DNA of 64,000 nt from Corynebacterium singulare. Its GTDB lineage: Bacteria; Actinomycetota; Actinomycetes; Mycobacteriales; Mycobacteriaceae. This document shows, one piece after another, positions 61,902 to 64,000 of the stretch (positions are counted from its first letter, which is position 1; each line of letters opens with the position of its first letter). Under the pieces are notes generated by a model, which had not been told where the DNA came from, did not search any database, and saw only the letters and a program-made list of their open reading frames with translations. The stretch covers positions 1,368,980-1,432,979 of the forward strand of contig NZ_CP010827.1 of assembly GCF_000833575.1 (NCBI RefSeq). The letters run 5' to 3'. A program made the translations under genes and the position numbers.

Positions 61902-62750
61902 ATGAGCATGAATCCCCGAGACCCGTATGGCGGAGATATTTTCTCCGGTCACGCACGCACGAAGAAGCCGGACTACCCAGAGGTTCCTGCAGAGCCAGGC
62001 ATGGTCGTCGAGGTTCGGGGAGATGACTTCGTGGGGGCGGTCATGGGCGTTGACAAGACGGCCTGGGGCCCAGTGGTACGACTGGAGGACCGCTACGGTG
62101 TCGAGCGAGTGTTCAACCTTGTCAAGGGTGGGTTTCTGGTAGAAGGCCAGCCGGTGACTCTGACTCGCTACGTGGAGAAGCAGGCACCCCGCAAATCCAA
62201 TTCAGGCTCGCGTCGCGTGGAAAATCTTGAGGCCAAGGTAGCTGCTCCCTCTCGCATCTGGGTAGAGGGAATCCACGATGCCGCGATCGTGGAAAAGGTC
62301 TGGGGCCATGACCTCCGGGTGGAAGGTGTTGTCGTTGAATACCTTGAAGGGCTCGACAACGTAGAGGAGCGCCTCGCAGAGTTTCAGCCGGGCCCCGGCC
62401 GCCGCGTTGGTGTACTGGCAGACCACCTAGTCGAGGGCTCTAAAGAAACGCGTATGACCCAGACTGTCGGCGAGCACGTGCTCGTGACGGGACATCCCTT
62501 CATCGATATTTGGGCAGCAGTTAAGCCGGAGCGTCTTGGGCTGCGGGTCTGGCCAGAGGTTCCCTATGGCGAGGACTGGAAAACGGGGATCTGCCAGCGA
62601 GTGGGCTGGTCCGATCCGAAGGAAGGCTGGAGCCGCGTCTACAACGCGGTGAATTCCTTCCGAGATCTCGATTCCACGCTGATTGGCGCGGTTGAACGGC
62701 TTGTGGACTTTGTAACCACTCCGGAGCTCTCGAAAGCTGACTTGCTATAA
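61902..62750 (+). CDS. DUF3097 family protein
   Basis: The 282-aa protein belongs to DUF3097, common in actinobacteria and uncharacterised. It starts MSMNPRDPYGGDIF, and the N-terminal third (VPAEPGMVVEVRGDDFVGAV) looks like a small barrel. The middle has IWVEGIHDAAIVEKVWGHDL and VGVLADHLVEGSKE, which resemble Toprim motifs (E-G-x-x-D-A and an acidic pair). It is divergent from the preceding gene with 33 bases between. Confidence 0.85.
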   Translation: MSMNPRDPYGGDIFSGHARTKKPDYPEVPAEPGMVVEVRGDDFVGAVMGVDKTAWGPVVRLEDRYGVERVFNLVKGGFLVEGQPVTLTRYVEKQAPRKSNSGSRRVENLEAKVAAPSRIWVEGIHDAAIVEKVWGHDLRVEGVVVEYLEGLDNVEERLAEFQPGPGRRVGVLADHLVEGSKETRMTQTVGEHVLVTGHPFIDIWAAVKPERLGLRVWPEVPYGEDWKTGICQRVGWSDPKEGWSRVYNAVNSFRDLDSTLIGAVERLVDFVTTPELSKADLL

Positions 62751-62759
62751 AGAAAGCGT

Positions 62760-63335
62760 CTAGTGCGTCGTGTTGGCACGCTCGATGAGGTTAACCGCGA
62801 GCTGCCAACCGGCGGTCTCAGCAGCCCAGCCGGCCGCTTGCAGGCGCTGGGACATGGCTTGCTTGGAGATTCCAAGCTCCTCAGCTGCCTCATTCTGGTT
62901 GAGGCCCCCGCGCACTAGCGAGGTAGCTTCCCGGCCTTCCATGGTGCGTTTGTTGAGGACGAAACCAAGGAGTGCAAAAGTGGCCGCGATGTCATTGGCC
63001 TCAGCTGCACGACCACGGCGGTCAACCTTGGCGTAAACGTGGCCGGCGCGTGCAGAGCCTTTCAATGCAGCCGTAGCTACTGCGCGAGTTTCCTTGTCGC
63101 TGGCGTCTTCGCCGGGGATAACGCCTATTCCGATGGCCCAATCGCCATCTGCAAGTAGGGCCATGACAACATCGCAGATCGAGGACGCCGAGTAGGCCAC
63201 AGCGCAGATATCCTCCACACCTAGGACCTCGAATTCACCGATGCCATCCAAGGTGGATAGGGCAGCGGCTGAACGTTGGACCAATTCGGCGCGGCGCACC
63301 GAACGGCCGCGGTAGCGCGCGTGGACTGCTAGCAC
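62760..63335 (-). CDS. SatD-like protein with C-terminal HTH
   Basis: The 191-aa protein has an N-terminal alpha/beta region (VLAVHARYRGRSVRRAELV; WAIGIGVIPGEDASDKETRA) reminiscent of the SatD family, and a clear HTH at the end, LNQNEAAEELGISKQAMSQR (about residues 150-169). This makes a regulatory role likely. GTG 63335 has AAAGGAG ahead; earlier codons to 63449 are rejected. Assignment to SatD is tentative. Confidence 0.65.
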   Translation of the reverse strand: MLAVHARYRGRSVRRAELVQRSAAALSTLDGIGEFEVLGVEDICAVAYSASSICDVVMALLADGDWAIGIGVIPGEDASDKETRAVATAALKGSARAGHVYAKVDRRGRAAEANDIAATFALLGFVLNKRTMEGREATSLVRGGLNQNEAAEELGISKQAMSQRLQAAGWAAETAGWQLAVNLIERANTTH

Positions 63336-63372
63336 TGTGGGGAACTCCTTTCGACGTGAAACAAGCCCAAGT

Positions 63373-64000
63373 CTACTCCTCGCGCTTGACCGAACCTTGC
63401 ACGCCTGGGGTGGCGGGCAAGCGCGTGTCGAGAACAAGACCTGCCACACCTAGCGCGGCAGCTACGATGAGCGCTATCACGGTCAGGGGATCGGTTTGAC
63501 CTGTAAGGGCATCACCAAAGAAGACTCCGATGGCGGTTGTGGGGATGGACCCGATGAGCGTGGCGAGAACAAACTGGGTTATGGGAATGGGCGTCAACGC
63601 CGCAACATAGTTTAATAAGGAAAATGGAACTCCTGCGACCAGGCGCAGTGAGGCTATGGCTAGCCATCCGCGGCGTTCGAGACGGACGTTGATTTTATTT
63701 ACTGCTGGGTGGCTCAAGTGCGGGCGAATCCACTCGCCAAGAAGACTACGGACAATGATGAGTGACAACGTCGCAGAGATGGTCAAAGCCACCAGAGATA
63801 TGCCGAGTCCCAGCCAAGGCCCAAAGAGGAGTCCTGCGGCCAGTGTCCACACGGTTCGTGGAATAGGAAATTGCGTGAAGAAAACATAGGCGGCGATGAA
63901 CGCTGCGATAAACCAACTGCCGAGGTTCTCCGACCAAGAGCGAAGAGCGCCGATGGATGGGACGTCTACAAGCGTTGCGAGAGCTATTGACACTGCTACA
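63373..64000 (-). CDS. TVP38/DedA-type membrane protein, possibly 5'-truncated
   Basis: A membrane protein of the TVP38/TMEM64 (VTT) type: FFTQFPIPRTVWTLAAGLLF, then GPWLGLGISLVALTISAT, VRLERRGWLAIASLRLVAGV and PFSLLNYVAALTPIP. These proteins are thought to act as lipid scramblases or transporters. A GTG at 63993 could start it (206 aa), but the frame stays open to the window edge, so the true start may lie beyond. Confidence 0.82.
   Translation of the reverse strand, partial: VAVSIALATLVDVPSIGALRSWSENLGSWFIAAFIAAYVFFTQFPIPRTVWTLAAGLLFGPWLGLGISLVALTISATLSLIIVRSLLGEWIRPHLSHPAVNKINVRLERRGWLAIASLRLVAGVPFSLLNYVAALTPIPITQFVLATLIGSIPTTAIGVFFGDALTGQTDPLTVIALIVAAALGVAGLVLDTRLPATPGVQGSVKREE

Overview
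The window is a contiguous piece of a Corynebacterium chromosome (order Mycobacteriales). Four things point there: the gene order rpoZ-coaBC-metK-priA, the block uvrC-rapZ-yvcK-whiA-gap-pgk-tpi-secG, the pentose-phosphate cluster tkt-tal-zwf-opcA-pgl divergent from ctaB, and the mannosyltransferase MptB beside sufR. Operators resembling those of the corynebacterial regulators McbR, AcnR and GlxR agree with this. GTG and TTG starts are common. I cannot name the species.

Layout. Bases 1-17272 hold, on the + strand, the end of gmk, rpoZ, coaBC, metK behind a McbR-type operator, a helicase-dead PriA, def-fmt-rsmB, rpe, the riboflavin genes ribD-ribE-ribBA-ribH, a PH-domain membrane protein, uvrC, rapZ and yvcK. 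whiA and the glycolytic set gap-pgk-tpiA followed by secG extend to 22402; ppc, which follows tpi in C. glutamicum, is absent. The - strand from 29267 down to 22534 carries tkt-tal-zwf-opcA-pgl. ctaB points the other way. A - strand group follows: mptB, an ABC exporter, ctaA and, behind a terminator, a quinone oxidoreductase. From 36304 to 42639 lies the iron-sulfur operon sufR-B-D-C-S-U-T.

The region 42640-52250 is more accessory. It contains an ABC-F ATPase, a nucleoside hydrolase, an unrecognised 245-aa protein, a UPF0210/UPF0237 pair, an NAD(P)-binding protein, and a tandem cluster of four related two-helix membrane proteins that I cannot assign to a described system. Beyond it are acnR and acn, a small membrane protein, a gene-free 1.3-kb stretch with a GlxR-type site and many hairpins, a secreted NlpC/P60 hydrolase, ferrochelatase, three poorly known actinobacterial genes, and a TVP38/DedA-type protein cut by or close to the window end.

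Most of the window is core metabolism. Central carbon flux (GAPDH to TIM, oxidative and non-oxidative pentose phosphate, aconitase), haem A synthesis, Fe-S assembly, riboflavin and coenzyme A synthesis lie close together, several under recognisable local regulators. The best candidates for something undescribed are the paralogous membrane-protein array at 48898-52196 and the long structured leader region upstream of the NlpC/P60 gene.
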